Made by a program: the position numbers and the translations under genes
Notes under the pieces: generated by a model
What the model saw: only the letters and a program-made list of their open reading frames with translations
Database searches by the model: none
Told to the model about the DNA's origin: nothing
Part shown: piece by piece, positions 39,293 to 50,486 of the stretch
Layout of the letters: every line of letters begins with the position of its first letter
Numbering within the stretch: the first letter of the stretch is position 1
NCBI RefSeq assembly: GCF_007859195.1
Contig: NZ_VOHL01000001.1
Location: forward strand, 434,001 to 498,000
Length of the DNA stretch: 64,000 nt
Direction: 5' to 3'
Source: Streptococcus cuniculipharyngis
Lineage (GTDB): Bacteria > Bacillota > Bacilli > Lactobacillales > Streptococcaceae

Positions 39293-39382
39293 GAACTGAT
39301 TGCTAAACATGACAAATCCCTATAATTTTAGTAAGATAGTAAATGGAATTTTTCAAGAAAAAACAATAAAGGATTGATTAAA

Positions 39383-40192
39383 ATGCCTGTAAAACTGATC
39401 GCCGTTGATATTGACGGCACCCTTATCACCAGTCAAAAAGAAATCACACCAGAAGTCTTTGAAGCTGTTCAAGAAGCCAAAGCTGCTGGCATCAAGGTCG
39501 TCATTACCACTGGACGTCCTATCGCTGGCGTTACCCATCTCCTTGAAAAACTCAAGCTCACTGAAAGAGGGGACTACGTCATCACCTTTAACGGGGCCCT
39601 GGTCCAAGATGTGGCTAGTCAAGAAGACTTGGTCAAAGAAACCCTCTCTTACGATGACTATCTGGCTTTAGAATTTTTAGCCCGCAAGCTTGGCGTCCAC
39701 ATGCACGCCATCACCAAAGAAGGGATTTACACTGCCAACCGTAACATTGGCAAATACACCGTCCATGAGGCTCAACTGGTCAATATGCCTGTTTTCTACC
39801 GCACGCCCGAAGAAATGGCGGATAAGGAAATTGTTAAAATCATGTTTATTGACGAACCAGAGCTACTAGACCAAGCCATTGCACAAATTCCTGCGGAATT
39901 TTACGACAACTATACCTTGGTTAAATCTCAACCTTTTTATCTGGAAGTGGTGGCTAAAACCGTCAGCAAGGGCAATGCTATCATTCATCTGGCTGACAAG
40001 CTGGGGATTGATATGGCTGACACCATGGCTATTGGCGATGAGGAAAATGATCGTGCCATGCTAGAAGTCGTTGCCACCCCTGTTGTGATGGAAAATGGCA
40101 ATCCTGAATTGAAAAAGATTGCTAAATACATTACCAAATCAAATGATGACTCTGGCGTTGCCTACGCCATTAGAAAGTGGGGCCTTAACTAA
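39383..40192 (+). CDS. Cof-type HAD sugar phosphatase (YidA-like)
   Basis: A 269 aa haloacid dehalogenase hydrolase of the Cof/YidA group. The nucleophile motif is VDIDGTL, motif II TTGRP, and the C-terminal motif GDEENDRAML; a Lys sits in TVSKGNA. It dephosphorylates sugar phosphates in general; the substrate is unknown. The ATG at 39383 follows AAAGGA. The stop adjoins the next ATG, so it is the first gene of a unit with the FemXAB genes. Confidence 0.93.
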   Translation: MPVKLIAVDIDGTLITSQKEITPEVFEAVQEAKAAGIKVVITTGRPIAGVTHLLEKLKLTERGDYVITFNGALVQDVASQEDLVKETLSYDDYLALEFLARKLGVHMHAITKEGIYTANRNIGKYTVHEAQLVNMPVFYRTPEEMADKEIVKIMFIDEPELLDQAIAQIPAEFYDNYTLVKSQPFYLEVVAKTVSKGNAIIHLADKLGIDMADTMAIGDEENDRAMLEVVATPVVMENGNPELKKIAKYITKSNDDSGVAYAIRKWGLN

Positions 40193-41410
40193 ATGTATTC
40201 ATACAAAGTCGGAATTTCAGCTGAGGAACATGACCTCTTTGTTGAAAATCATCCCCAGGCCAACCTACTTCAAAGTTCAAAATGGGCTCAAATCAAGGAT
40301 AGTTGGGGAAATGAACGTATTGGAGTCTACCAAGACAATCAGCTAGTTGCCGCTGCTGCTATCCTTATCAAGCCCCTCCCACTTGGTTTTACCATGTTCT
40401 ATATTCCTCGTGGCCCTATTATGGACTATAGCAACCAAGACTTAGTGGCCTTTGTTATCAAATCCCTCAAGGAACTTGGTCGCAAACACCGAGCAATTTT
40501 TATTAAAATTGACCCTTCTCTTCATCTCAAGGCAAATCCAGTCAACGAAGAAACAGAAGAAAATCCTCTCACTCTGAGTCAAGTTGAGCACCTAACTAGC
40601 CTAGGGCTAGATTGGTCGGGTCGCACCATGCAGCTAGCAGAAACGATTCAACCACGTTTTCAAGCCAACCTCTATGCGACGGACTACCGTTTGGAACATC
40701 TGCCTAAAAAGATACGTCAGGCCATCCGAACAGCAAAAAATAAAGGGGTGTCCATTAGCTTTGGTCATTTGGAATTGGTTGACGACTTTGCCAAATTAAT
40801 GGCTAAAACAGAAGATCGTAAGCATATCCATCTCCGCAATAAGGATTACTACACGAAACTCTTAACCACTTATGGTGACCAGGCCTATATTACGATGGCA
40901 ACCCTTGATCTTGACGAAAAAGAAAACCTCTTAAAAGCTGCCCTAACCAAGTCCGAAAATGATTTGGCCAAGTACAGTCAAATGGCCAACCAATCGCGCA
41001 TCAAAAATCTCCAAGCCGAGATTCAACGTCTCCAAAAAGAACTAGACAGTATCAAGCAAGCCCGTACCCAAGGAAATCGTGTGCTACCTTTGGCCGCTAC
41101 CTTATCGATTAACTTTGGCAAGACCTCTGAAAATCTCTATGCTGGGATGGATGAAGCCTACCGAAGTTACAATGCCCCCCTCCTCACTTGGTATGAAACC
41201 GCCCAACACGCCTTTGATATGGGCATTGACTGGCAAAACATGGGCGGGATTGAAAATGACTTGTCTGGAGGACTTTATCAATTTAAGTCCAAACTTAATC
41301 CTGTCATTGAAGAATTTGTCGGAGAATTCAACATCCCTGTTAATCCCCTACTTTACAAATTAGCTATGTTAGCCTATGATTGGCGAAAAAAATTAAGGAG
41401 CAAACACTAA
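40193..41410 (+). CDS. FemXAB peptidoglycan bridge aminoacyltransferase (1st of three)
   Basis: A 405 aa FemXAB-family ligase that uses aminoacyl-tRNA to add an amino acid to the lipid II side chain. The GNAT-like domain has LLQSSKWAQIKDSWG, FYIPRGPIMDY and LPKKIRQAIRTAKNKGV. A coiled-coil helical arm (~240-295) interrupts the second domain. It is clearly distinct in sequence from the two following paralogues and closer to FemX/MurM-type enzymes that start the bridge (inference). It begins directly after the HAD gene (TAA then ATG) and its last base overlaps the next ATG. Confidence 0.88.
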   Translation: MYSYKVGISAEEHDLFVENHPQANLLQSSKWAQIKDSWGNERIGVYQDNQLVAAAAILIKPLPLGFTMFYIPRGPIMDYSNQDLVAFVIKSLKELGRKHRAIFIKIDPSLHLKANPVNEETEENPLTLSQVEHLTSLGLDWSGRTMQLAETIQPRFQANLYATDYRLEHLPKKIRQAIRTAKNKGVSISFGHLELVDDFAKLMAKTEDRKHIHLRNKDYYTKLLTTYGDQAYITMATLDLDEKENLLKAALTKSENDLAKYSQMANQSRIKNLQAEIQRLQKELDSIKQARTQGNRVLPLAATLSINFGKTSENLYAGMDEAYRSYNAPLLTWYETAQHAFDMGIDWQNMGGIENDLSGGLYQFKSKLNPVIEEFVGEFNIPVNPLLYKLAMLAYDWRKKLRSKH

Positions 41411-42645
41411 TGACCTTAACCACTCTGACGCAAGAGCAATTTCTAAATCACATTAGTCAGGTCAAGGAAAAATCTTTCCTTCAATCACCAGAAATGGCAA
41501 CTCTCCTGACCAAACGAGGCTATCAAGTCAGCTTTATCGGCTTAGAAAAAGAAGGGCAGATTAGCGTCTCAGCCCTTCTTTATACCCTTCCCATGACGGG
41601 TGGTTTACACATGGAAATCAATGGCGGACCTGTCACGGAGAATCTTGACCATTTGGGAGAATTTTACCAAGAACTACAGACTTATGCCAAGAAAAATGGT
41701 GCCTTAGAGCTGATTATCAAACCCAGTCAGACCTACCAATATTTTGATAGCGAGGGTAACCCCACCAGTCCTGAGCAGCCCAAATTAATTGAAACCCTCA
41801 CTCATTTGGGCTATCAGCATGATGGTCTTAAAACTGGCTATCCTGGTGGTGAGCCTGATTGGCACTATGTCAAAGATCTCTCCCAACTAACCCCTGAACA
41901 ACTGATTCCATCCTTCAGTAAAAAAGGGCGCCCCTTGATAAAAAAAGTCAAAACCTTTGGCATCAAGATTCGCCCCTTGGAACGTCATGAACTCCACATT
42001 TTCAAGGACATCACCGCCTCAACCTCTGACCGGAGAGATTATAGCGACAAATCCCTTGACTACTATCAAGATTTCTATGACAGTTTTGGGGCAAATTGTG
42101 AGTTTATGGTAGCTAGCCTAAATTTCCAAGACTATCTCAACAATCTCCAACTCGAATACCAAACCCTTGACGATAAGATTAACCAAGTTGAGCAGGACTT
42201 AGCGGTTAACCCCGACTCAGCCAAAAAGAAAAAGGAACGCCAACAACTCGTCAAACAAGCCGAAACCCTCATCACTCGGCAAGAAGAAGCCCAAGACTTT
42301 ATTAGCAAATATGGTCAAGATGATGTGATTTTGGCAGGTAGTCTCTTTATTTACACCCCCCAAGAAAGCGTCTATCTCTTTAGCGGTTCCTACACTGAGT
42401 TCAATAAATTCTATGCCCCAGCCGTCTTGCAAGAATACGTCATGCTTGAAAGTCTCAAAAGAGGTATTCCCTTCTATAATTTCCTCGGTATCACAGGGCA
42501 ATTTGATCACTCTGACGGTGTTCTCCGTTTCAAGCAAAATTTTAACGGCTATATTGTTCGTAAAATGGGGACCTTCCGCTATTACCCCAAGCCATTAAAA
42601 CACAAAACCATTCAACTTATCAAAGCATTACTCAACAGAAAGTAA
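41410..42645 (+). CDS. MurM/MurN-like bridge aminoacyltransferase (2nd of three)
   Basis: A 411 aa FemXAB ligase. Conserved pieces are GGLHMEINGGPV, SFSKKGRPLIKKVKTFGI, TSDRRDYSDKS and ILAGSLFIYTPQESVYLFSGSYTEFNKFYAP, with a Lys/Glu coiled arm (~255-300). The ATG at 41410 shares its A with the previous TAA. It is a close paralogue of the next gene. Likely job: adding the second amino acid of the interpeptide bridge. Assignment to MurM or MurN is uncertain. Confidence 0.88.
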   Translation: MTLTTLTQEQFLNHISQVKEKSFLQSPEMATLLTKRGYQVSFIGLEKEGQISVSALLYTLPMTGGLHMEINGGPVTENLDHLGEFYQELQTYAKKNGALELIIKPSQTYQYFDSEGNPTSPEQPKLIETLTHLGYQHDGLKTGYPGGEPDWHYVKDLSQLTPEQLIPSFSKKGRPLIKKVKTFGIKIRPLERHELHIFKDITASTSDRRDYSDKSLDYYQDFYDSFGANCEFMVASLNFQDYLNNLQLEYQTLDDKINQVEQDLAVNPDSAKKKKERQQLVKQAETLITRQEEAQDFISKYGQDDVILAGSLFIYTPQESVYLFSGSYTEFNKFYAPAVLQEYVMLESLKRGIPFYNFLGITGQFDHSDGVLRFKQNFNGYIVRKMGTFRYYPKPLKHKTIQLIKALLNRK

Positions 42646-42651
42646 TTCCTC

Positions 42652-43881
42652 ATGTATCTAGATATTATCACTCCCAATCAATTTGACCAGTTTGTTCAGA
42701 CGGTCAACGAAGCTAGCTTTGAACAAACCAGTCAGATGATGGGACTCTTAACAGACCGGGGCTATCAAACCTATGCCTTAGCCCTTTTCGACCAAAATCA
42801 TCAGATTCAAGTTGCTGCCATTCTCTTCGGCCAAGCAGTTGCTGGTGGTCTACGGATGGAAATTCACTACGGGCCTATTTACAATGACCGGAGTTTCCTC
42901 AAGGATTTTTTGATTGAATTAAAAGATTTTGCCAAAAAACAAGCTGTCATTGAACTGGAAATCAAGCCCTACGATACCTATCAAAGGTTTAACGACCAGG
43001 GCCAAGCAACTAGTGAAGAAGACCTTGAATTACTTGACATTTTTCAAGCAGCAGGCTTTCAATATGGGGGCCTAACCTCAGGGTTTGAAACCAGCGATTG
43101 GCATTATATTAAGGATCTCTCTGGTCTGACCCCAACTAATTTACTGAAATCATTTAGTAAAAAAGGCCGCCCCTTGGTAAAAAAAGCCCACACCTTTGGG
43201 ATCACATTACGGGCCCTCCAACGCGAAGAATTAGCCATTTTTCAAGACATTGTAGATCGCACGTCCGATCGGCGTGGCTATGCCGCTAAAAATTTGGAAT
43301 ACTATCAATTCTTCTATGATCGTTTTGCGGAAAATTGTGAATTTATGGTGGCTAGTTTGAATTTTTCCAACTACCTATCAAACTTAAAAGCTGATCAGGA
43401 AAAACTCGCCAAGCAAATCCAAAACTTACAAGATGACCTAGTCATTAATCCCAATTCGACAAAAAAACAAAATCAACTTCGTGAGCTCAGTAGCCAGTTT
43501 GAAACCTTCACTGTCCGCCAGACAGAGGCTCAAGAATTGATTGAACAATACGGGCAAGAAGATGTGATTCTAGCAGGGAGTCTCTTTGTTTACAAGCCTC
43601 AAGAATCAGTCTATCTCTTTAGTGGCTCCTACACTGAATTCAATAAGTTCTATGCTCCCGCCTTGTTGCAAGAATACGTCATGCTTGAAAGCCTCAAGCG
43701 AGGCATCACCAGATATAATTTACTAGGCTTTTCTGGTGACTTCTCTGGTAAGGATGGTATTTTGCGTTTCAAACAAAATTTCAATGGCCATGTGGAACGA
43801 AAACCTGGTAGTTTTTACTATTATCCCAAACCTCTAAAATACAAGGCTATTCAATTCATGAAAAAAGTCTTAAATCGCTAA
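42652..43881 (+). CDS. MurM/MurN-like bridge aminoacyltransferase (3rd of three)
   Basis: A 409 aa paralogue of the preceding gene; ILAGSLF, SYTEFNKFYAP and YVMLESLKRGI are almost identical blocks in both. The same coiled arm is present. It starts 6 nt after the second gene. A tandem duplication is the simplest origin. Three ligases would suit a bridge of up to three residues (alanine in many streptococci), which I infer. Confidence 0.88.
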   Translation: MYLDIITPNQFDQFVQTVNEASFEQTSQMMGLLTDRGYQTYALALFDQNHQIQVAAILFGQAVAGGLRMEIHYGPIYNDRSFLKDFLIELKDFAKKQAVIELEIKPYDTYQRFNDQGQATSEEDLELLDIFQAAGFQYGGLTSGFETSDWHYIKDLSGLTPTNLLKSFSKKGRPLVKKAHTFGITLRALQREELAIFQDIVDRTSDRRGYAAKNLEYYQFFYDRFAENCEFMVASLNFSNYLSNLKADQEKLAKQIQNLQDDLVINPNSTKKQNQLRELSSQFETFTVRQTEAQELIEQYGQEDVILAGSLFVYKPQESVYLFSGSYTEFNKFYAPALLQEYVMLESLKRGITRYNLLGFSGDFSGKDGILRFKQNFNGHVERKPGSFYYYPKPLKYKAIQFMKKVLNR

Positions 43882-43890
43882 ACAAAGCAA

Positions 43891-43913
43891 TCTCCCTAGT
43901 TCATTAGGGAGAT
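43891..43913 (+). terminator. Terminator downstream of the FemXAB genes
   Basis: TCTCCCTA/TAGGGAGA hairpin with a short loop; the T run after it is weak (TTCTTACTT). Confidence 0.5.
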
Positions 43914-43926
43914 TCTTACTTACTAG

Positions 43927-43965
43927 ACAAAAAATAGACCCTCCCTGTGGAAGGTCTATTTTTTG
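43927..43965. terminator. Terminator between tpiA and the FemXAB genes
   Basis: AAAAAATAGACC.TCC and GGA.GGTCTATTTTTT form a long hairpin with T runs on both strands between convergent genes. It serves tpiA on the minus strand. Confidence 0.85.
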
Positions 43966-43968
43966 TGA

Positions 43969-44727
43969 TTATTTTACTGCTGCTAGCAATTCTAGGAAGC
44001 TTGCTGGTTCAAGAGAAGCACCGCCAACAAGGGCACCGTCAACGTCTGGACAAGCCATGTACTCAGCAATGTTAGCTGGATTTACAGAACCACCGTATTG
44101 CACACGAACCTTATCAGCCACTTCTTGACCAAAGTCAGCGACAACGACATCACGAACTGCCTTACACATGGTTTGAGCGTCATCTTTGGTTGCTGATTTA
44201 CCTGTACCGATTGCCCAGATTGGCTCATAAGCGATAACTGATGCTGCCACTTGCTCAGCTGTCAAGCCTTTAAGAGCTGCTGATACTTGAGCACCAACAA
44301 ACTCAACTGCCTTGCCAGCCTCGTAAGTTTCCAATGACTCACCACAACAGATGATTGGTGTCAAGCCATTACGGAAAATGGCATGAGCTTTTTTATTGAT
44401 GTCCTCATCTGTTTCGTGGAAATAGTCACGACGCTCTGAGTGACCAATAATAACATAATCAGCACCTAGGTCAGCCAAAACTTTTGGTGATGTTTCACCC
44501 GTAAAGGCACCCGCATCTTCAAAATAACAGTTTTGTGCAGCAACTTTCAAAGCACTTCCACTTGCTTGGAATTTCACACCATTCAAAAGCACTGCTGACG
44601 CTCCGATAACAGACTCAACCACTTCTTCAGAAGGGAGTTGCCCTTTCACCTCTTCAACAAAAGCCATAGCTTCTTGAACATTCTTGTTCATTTTCCAGTT
44701 TCCTGCAATGATTGGTTTACGTGACAT
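43969..44727 (-). CDS. tpiA: Triosephosphate isomerase
   Basis: A 252 aa glycolytic TIM barrel that interconverts dihydroxyacetone phosphate and glyceraldehyde-3-phosphate. The N-terminal GNWKMNK supplies the active-site Lys, IIGHSERR the His, and [13 protein letters not shown] the catalytic Glu and loop 6. YGGSVNP and GALVGGASL bind phosphate. It is a monocistronic gene that receives the products of the glycerol and dihydroxyacetone pathways encoded nearby. Confidence 0.98.
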   Translation of the reverse strand: MSRKPIIAGNWKMNKNVQEAMAFVEEVKGQLPSEEVVESVIGASAVLLNGVKFQASGSALKVAAQNCYFEDAGAFTGETSPKVLADLGADYVIIGHSERRDYFHETDEDINKKAHAIFRNGLTPIICCGESLETYEAGKAVEFVGAQVSAALKGLTAEQVAASVIAYEPIWAIGTGKSATKDDAQTMCKAVRDVVVADFGQEVADKVRVQYGGSVNPANIAEYMACPDVDGALVGGASLEPASFLELLAAVK

Positions 44728-44830
44728 TTCACATACCTCTTCTATTTTTATTTAATTAATTACCAGTTCTATTCTACCATAAATCTATCCTATATTAAAG
44801 ATTTTCCCCTAATATTTTTCCATTTGTCAT

Positions 44831-44860
44831 AAAAAGTTCCTAGATAGTACTCTAGGAACC
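44831..44860 (-). terminator. Terminator downstream of glpF
   Basis: On the minus strand GGTTCCTAGA-GTACTA-TCTAGGAAC is followed by TTTTTATG. It ends the glpK-glpO-glpF operon. Confidence 0.85.
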
Positions 44861-44868
44861 ATGAGATA

Positions 44869-45576
44869 TTACATCATATTATAAACGATAACCGCCAAAA
44901 CAGCTCCAATAAATGGACCAAGTACTGGAATCCAAGCGTAGCCCCAGTCAGAGTCGCCCTTGCCTTTGAGTGGTAAGATAGCGTGCATCAAACGAGGCCC
45001 CAAGTCACGAGCCGGATTAAGCGCGTAACCAGTTGTTCCACCCAAGGACAAGCCTAAGCCCCAGATGGTAAAGGCCACACAAAGCGTTTCCAAACCATTG
45101 GCCATATCGTAAAAACCAAAGCTCAAAATCGCCAACAAGAGGACAAAGGTGCCGAGAATTTCACTGAGAAGATTGGCGCCTGTGTTACGGATGGCTGGAC
45201 CTGTTGCAAAGGTTGCTAGCATGCCAGCTGGGTCATTGCTGGCTTCTTCATAGTGGGGTTTATGCATCAACCAGACCAGACTTGTCCCTAACATGGCACC
45301 CAAGAATTGAGCCACTGTATAGGCGACAAAGGTTGCCCAAGTGATGTCCCCCTTAACGGCGAAGGCTAGAGAGACTGCTGGATTGAGGTGGGCTGGCCCC
45401 CAATTTCCTGAGATGTAGGCTGCTACCATAACCGCAAAAGCCCAGCCTGCTGTGATGACAATCCAACCAGCATTATTATTTTTTGTTTTGGGAAGAACCA
45501 CACCGGCCACGACACCGTTGCCCAGCAAGACCAAGAGGGCTGTTCCTAAAAATTCTGCAAATACATCATTTCCCAT
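44869..45576 (-). CDS. glpF: Glycerol uptake facilitator (aquaglyceroporin)
   Basis: A 235 aa MIP-family channel with six helices and the two half-helix motifs HLNPAVS and LNPARDLGPR. The Asp after the second NPAR marks a glycerol facilitator rather than a water channel. Last gene of glpK-glpO-glpF. Confidence 0.95.
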   Translation of the reverse strand: MGNDVFAEFLGTALLVLLGNGVVAGVVLPKTKNNNAGWIVITAGWAFAVMVAAYISGNWGPAHLNPAVSLAFAVKGDITWATFVAYTVAQFLGAMLGTSLVWLMHKPHYEEASNDPAGMLATFATGPAIRNTGANLLSEILGTFVLLLAILSFGFYDMANGLETLCVAFTIWGLGLSLGGTTGYALNPARDLGPRLMHAILPLKGKGDSDWGYAWIPVLGPFIGAVLAVIVYNMM

Positions 45577-45594
45577 TCTTGATAGACCTCCTTT

Positions 45595-47412
45595 TTATTT
45601 GAGATGGGTTAAATCATTTTCCTGCATGGCCAACTCTAACTGCTCAGCCATTGCTGTTTTTTCTGCTTCTGACCAAGCATAATAGTTGGCCATTTCTGCC
45701 AAGACAGGCTCAACCAAGTCTGTCATCTTCTCCCGCATAAAGAGCATGTAATTGGTCCGACGAAGGAAGAAATCAACTGGACTTAGAGCCATCTCATACC
45801 GCATGGCATAGTGAAGTGACAAGGTTTCCGACAAGGTCAAGCCTGGAGCTTGTGCCACTGTTTCGGCCAAGGCATAGACTTTAGGGGCATTTGAACCATA
45901 GAGATTGGCATGATAACGGGCTTCTTCCGGGCTAAGGCCCTTGACAATTCCCAGTTGGGCATAGACTTCTAGCTCCTTGTCAACATTGGCAGAATTGAGT
46001 TCGCCACCAGATACAGGGTAGGTTTCTGAATGAACCAGTTTGAACTGGCGACCATGTTCTGCCTTTAAGATATCCAAAATCATCTCCATAGCTCCCTTGG
46101 CCATCTTACGATAATCTGTAATCTTGCCACCGGCCAAGGTAATGAGACCATTATCATCACGTTCCAGACTAGAACCACGAGAAACTGCCGAAGGGTCTAA
46201 AACCTTTTCAGACAGGCTTCCTTCTAAATGCGTCACTGCTGCTTCCACATCTGCCCGTGTCTTTTCGTCTGCCAAATAATCCTTGACCGTTGCCACCAGC
46301 TGGTCAAAACTCTCATCGGTCATCTTACCACTATTGCCACCATTATAGTCAGAGGCACTATTGCCTGATAAGAGAGGCCTTAGGCCTGCCCAAGCACTTT
46401 CAATATCATCCAGGGTCAACTGAGCTTCTGGGAAACGGTTATTAACAATAGCTAGCAGATAGTCCACATCTTCCTGAGTGACCCGAGGATTTGCCAAATC
46501 TCCCTGATAATCCGTATCTGTGGTACCGAAATAGGTCTTGCCCTCACGTGGCAGAACAAAAATCATCCGACCATCATTGAGTCCTGTGTCAAAATAAACG
46601 GGCTGAGGAACCTGCAAACGACTCTGGTCAACCACCAGATGGACCCCCTTGGTTGGCCGAATTTGACGGACCTCCCTAGCAGTTGAGAGATTTCGCACTT
46701 CATCACTCCATGGGCCTGTGGTGTTGATGACTAGACGGGCCTTAATCTGGACTAACTCATCACTTAGTAGGTCTCTAGCAACCACACCCGCTACCTTGTC
46801 GTTTTCATAAAGAAAGTCTTCAACCTTAACATGGTTGGCAATCAAGGCACCATCCCGATTGGCACGTTTGATATTTTCAATGACCAGACGAGCGTCATTA
46901 TTACGATAATCCAAGTAAACCCCGCCACCAAGCAGACCTTCCGGCTTGAGATGAGGTAAACGTTCCAAAACCTCCTCACGGCTGAGGACACGATTGGCTA
47001 AGGGAGTGTTATTAACATTGGCCAACAGATCATACAAATCCATGGCTACCTTGAGGCGGAAAAGGCTAAAAGTTGAGCCCTCTTCCTCATAAACAGGCAA
47101 GAGCATGGGGTCTGGTTTGGGAATATGGGGAGCAATCCGCTGAACAACTGCCCGCTCAGAAACCGTATCAGCTACCACCTCAACGTCAAATTGCTTCAAA
47201 TAACGCAAACCACCATGAACCAACTTGGTTGAGCGACTGCTAGTTCCCTGAGCAAAATCCTGCATTTCCAAAAGCCCTGTGTCAAGACCGCTGGCTGCTG
47301 CTTGCAGGGCAACACCTGCTCCTGTAATTCCCCCTCCAATAATCAGCAAGTCCAAGGTGCGGTCTTGCATTTTTTGTAGGGCTAATTGACGGGTTGTTTT
47401 TGAAAATTCCAT
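45595..47412 (-). CDS. glpO: Alpha-glycerophosphate oxidase
   Basis: A 605 aa FAD enzyme that oxidises glycerol-3-phosphate to dihydroxyacetone phosphate with O2 and releases H2O2. The Rossmann FAD motif is LLIIGGGITGAGVALQAA (~20-37); SRSTKLVHGGLRYL is the family flavin signature. The ~605 aa length, with an insert around residues ~355-405, fits the streptococcal oxidase rather than the shorter dehydrogenase. It begins 12 nt after glpK. Confidence 0.93.
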   Translation of the reverse strand: MEFSKTTRQLALQKMQDRTLDLLIIGGGITGAGVALQAAASGLDTGLLEMQDFAQGTSSRSTKLVHGGLRYLKQFDVEVVADTVSERAVVQRIAPHIPKPDPMLLPVYEEEGSTFSLFRLKVAMDLYDLLANVNNTPLANRVLSREEVLERLPHLKPEGLLGGGVYLDYRNNDARLVIENIKRANRDGALIANHVKVEDFLYENDKVAGVVARDLLSDELVQIKARLVINTTGPWSDEVRNLSTAREVRQIRPTKGVHLVVDQSRLQVPQPVYFDTGLNDGRMIFVLPREGKTYFGTTDTDYQGDLANPRVTQEDVDYLLAIVNNRFPEAQLTLDDIESAWAGLRPLLSGNSASDYNGGNSGKMTDESFDQLVATVKDYLADEKTRADVEAAVTHLEGSLSEKVLDPSAVSRGSSLERDDNGLITLAGGKITDYRKMAKGAMEMILDILKAEHGRQFKLVHSETYPVSGGELNSANVDKELEVYAQLGIVKGLSPEEARYHANLYGSNAPKVYALAETVAQAPGLTLSETLSLHYAMRYEMALSPVDFFLRRTNYMLFMREKMTDLVEPVLAEMANYYAWSEAEKTAMAEQLELAMQENDLTHLK

Positions 47413-47424
47413 TATTGTCCTCCC

Positions 47425-48969
<1,545 letters not shown>

Positions 48970-49046
48970 TTGTAACAAAAATTCCTCCTGGTTAGCTATC
49001 ATCTTTTTTTCAGGATTGATAAAATCATGAGAGCCTCCCAAAAACC

Positions 49047-50486
49047 TCAATCCAATTTCTTACTCTCTTGCAGTTTCTGGATCCAATCTCCAAGCCTTTC
49101 TTTGTCAATCAGTTGGAGGGGACCAGATAAACGATAGATAGGACAGGAAACTTGTTCAAGGTAGCCTTGACTCAAAATTAAACCATCATAGGCCTGTCCT
49201 GACTGATAAGGGAGCAAGTCAATCAAAGGATTTCCTCCCAATTCTTCATCTAGACCAGCTTTAAGCAAATCCAACATCATTTGTCCCTCTTCCATAGCCA
49301 AACCTATTGTTAAACGCTGACGAATTGGCCGTTTCAAATAGACTAGCAAGCCTAAAAAGTTCCAACGGTAATAGGTAAGAGCCTCTCCATCACCAAACTG
49401 CTCAGAAAAAAGGCTTCTTGCCAAATCAACATGCTCTTTTTCAACCAATCCCTGAAAATAAGCCCCTTCAAGTTGGTATTCATCCGGAAAAGTCCACAAA
49501 AACCCTTGGAAAAAGTAAGCTTGATGAAAAAGCTTCCCCAAAACATCATTGACCATCTGAGGCAGGGGAAACCCACAAAGTTTCTTTTCTCGTAAACACT
49601 GAATAGCCTGAGTCAGCTGTTCTGCCACTGGCCCACCAAACCCCAACAAAAAACTCATGGTATGGGGAGGCAAAATTGCCATCGAAACTAAAAAAGCAAA
49701 GAGGGAATGCGCCTCAATCTCATCCAATTCTACCGCATAGCGACTAAAATAACGAAGACAAGCTTTTTCTAATCGCTGAAAGAAGATATTATCCCGATAA
49801 GGATCCAAAAGAGCTGCCAAGGTCCGACCATCCTTTCTCAGATTGGACCAGCGTTGATGGCTAATGGCCAGCCATAAGCCTAGCGATTGACGATTTAAGG
49901 CTGTCAACTCTGACTGACACAAACGTTCAACCAGTTGCACTTCTTTCTGCACCGACAAGTGCTCGACTTCTTGCCTAATCTCCACCACTGACCATGTCTG
50001 GCGATATAAAAGCCAATAAAGATAACGAATTTGATGCTCTGGCCCCTGCCAGTGACCGTTATAAATGCTAATATGAAATTCCGCCAAGATATCATTTAGA
50101 CCAGCCAAATGGCGATGGAGGGTAGCCTCACTAATCAACAGTTGCTGAGCTAGCTCCTGGATGGTAAAAGACGGCTTACGAAAGAGGTAATTTAAAATTT
50201 GGTACTTAATCGCCGGTGTCAAAAACCCCCTTAGAAGCTTGGACCACTCCAAATCAGCTGGTAATCTCAATTCACAAAGGTCTTCCTTCAACAATAGACT
50301 GACTCCCTGAGTTGACAATTCAAAGCTTTCTTGCAACAAGGCCAAATACTTCCGAATGGTTGAGCGAGATAAACCAACTTCCTGTGCCAAAGCCTTGATA
50401 CTGACTGCCTGCCCTGCACCCCTTAGATAACACAATATCCGATAAGCACCTGCCTCAGTCTTTTCCATCAAATTAATAATTTGCAT
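49047..50486 (-). CDS. Mga-like transcriptional regulator upstream of glpK
   Basis: A 479 aa protein with two N-terminal helix-turn-helix motifs (SIKALAQEVGLSRSTIRKYL, ~28-47; TIQELAQQLLISEATLHRHL, ~104-123), then a long helical region and a C-terminal EIIB-like part. This is the Mga/PRD-like layout. The ATG shares a base with the stop of the upstream flavoprotein gene (TAATG). glpK starts 113 nt downstream on the same strand, so I infer it activates the glycerol operon. No PRD histidine was assigned with confidence. Confidence 0.82.
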   Translation of the reverse strand: MQIINLMEKTEAGAYRILCYLRGAGQAVSIKALAQEVGLSRSTIRKYLALLQESFELSTQGVSLLLKEDLCELRLPADLEWSKLLRGFLTPAIKYQILNYLFRKPSFTIQELAQQLLISEATLHRHLAGLNDILAEFHISIYNGHWQGPEHQIRYLYWLLYRQTWSVVEIRQEVEHLSVQKEVQLVERLCQSELTALNRQSLGLWLAISHQRWSNLRKDGRTLAALLDPYRDNIFFQRLEKACLRYFSRYAVELDEIEAHSLFAFLVSMAILPPHTMSFLLGFGGPVAEQLTQAIQCLREKKLCGFPLPQMVNDVLGKLFHQAYFFQGFLWTFPDEYQLEGAYFQGLVEKEHVDLARSLFSEQFGDGEALTYYRWNFLGLLVYLKRPIRQRLTIGLAMEEGQMMLDLLKAGLDEELGGNPLIDLLPYQSGQAYDGLILSQGYLEQVSCPIYRLSGPLQLIDKERLGDWIQKLQESKKLD

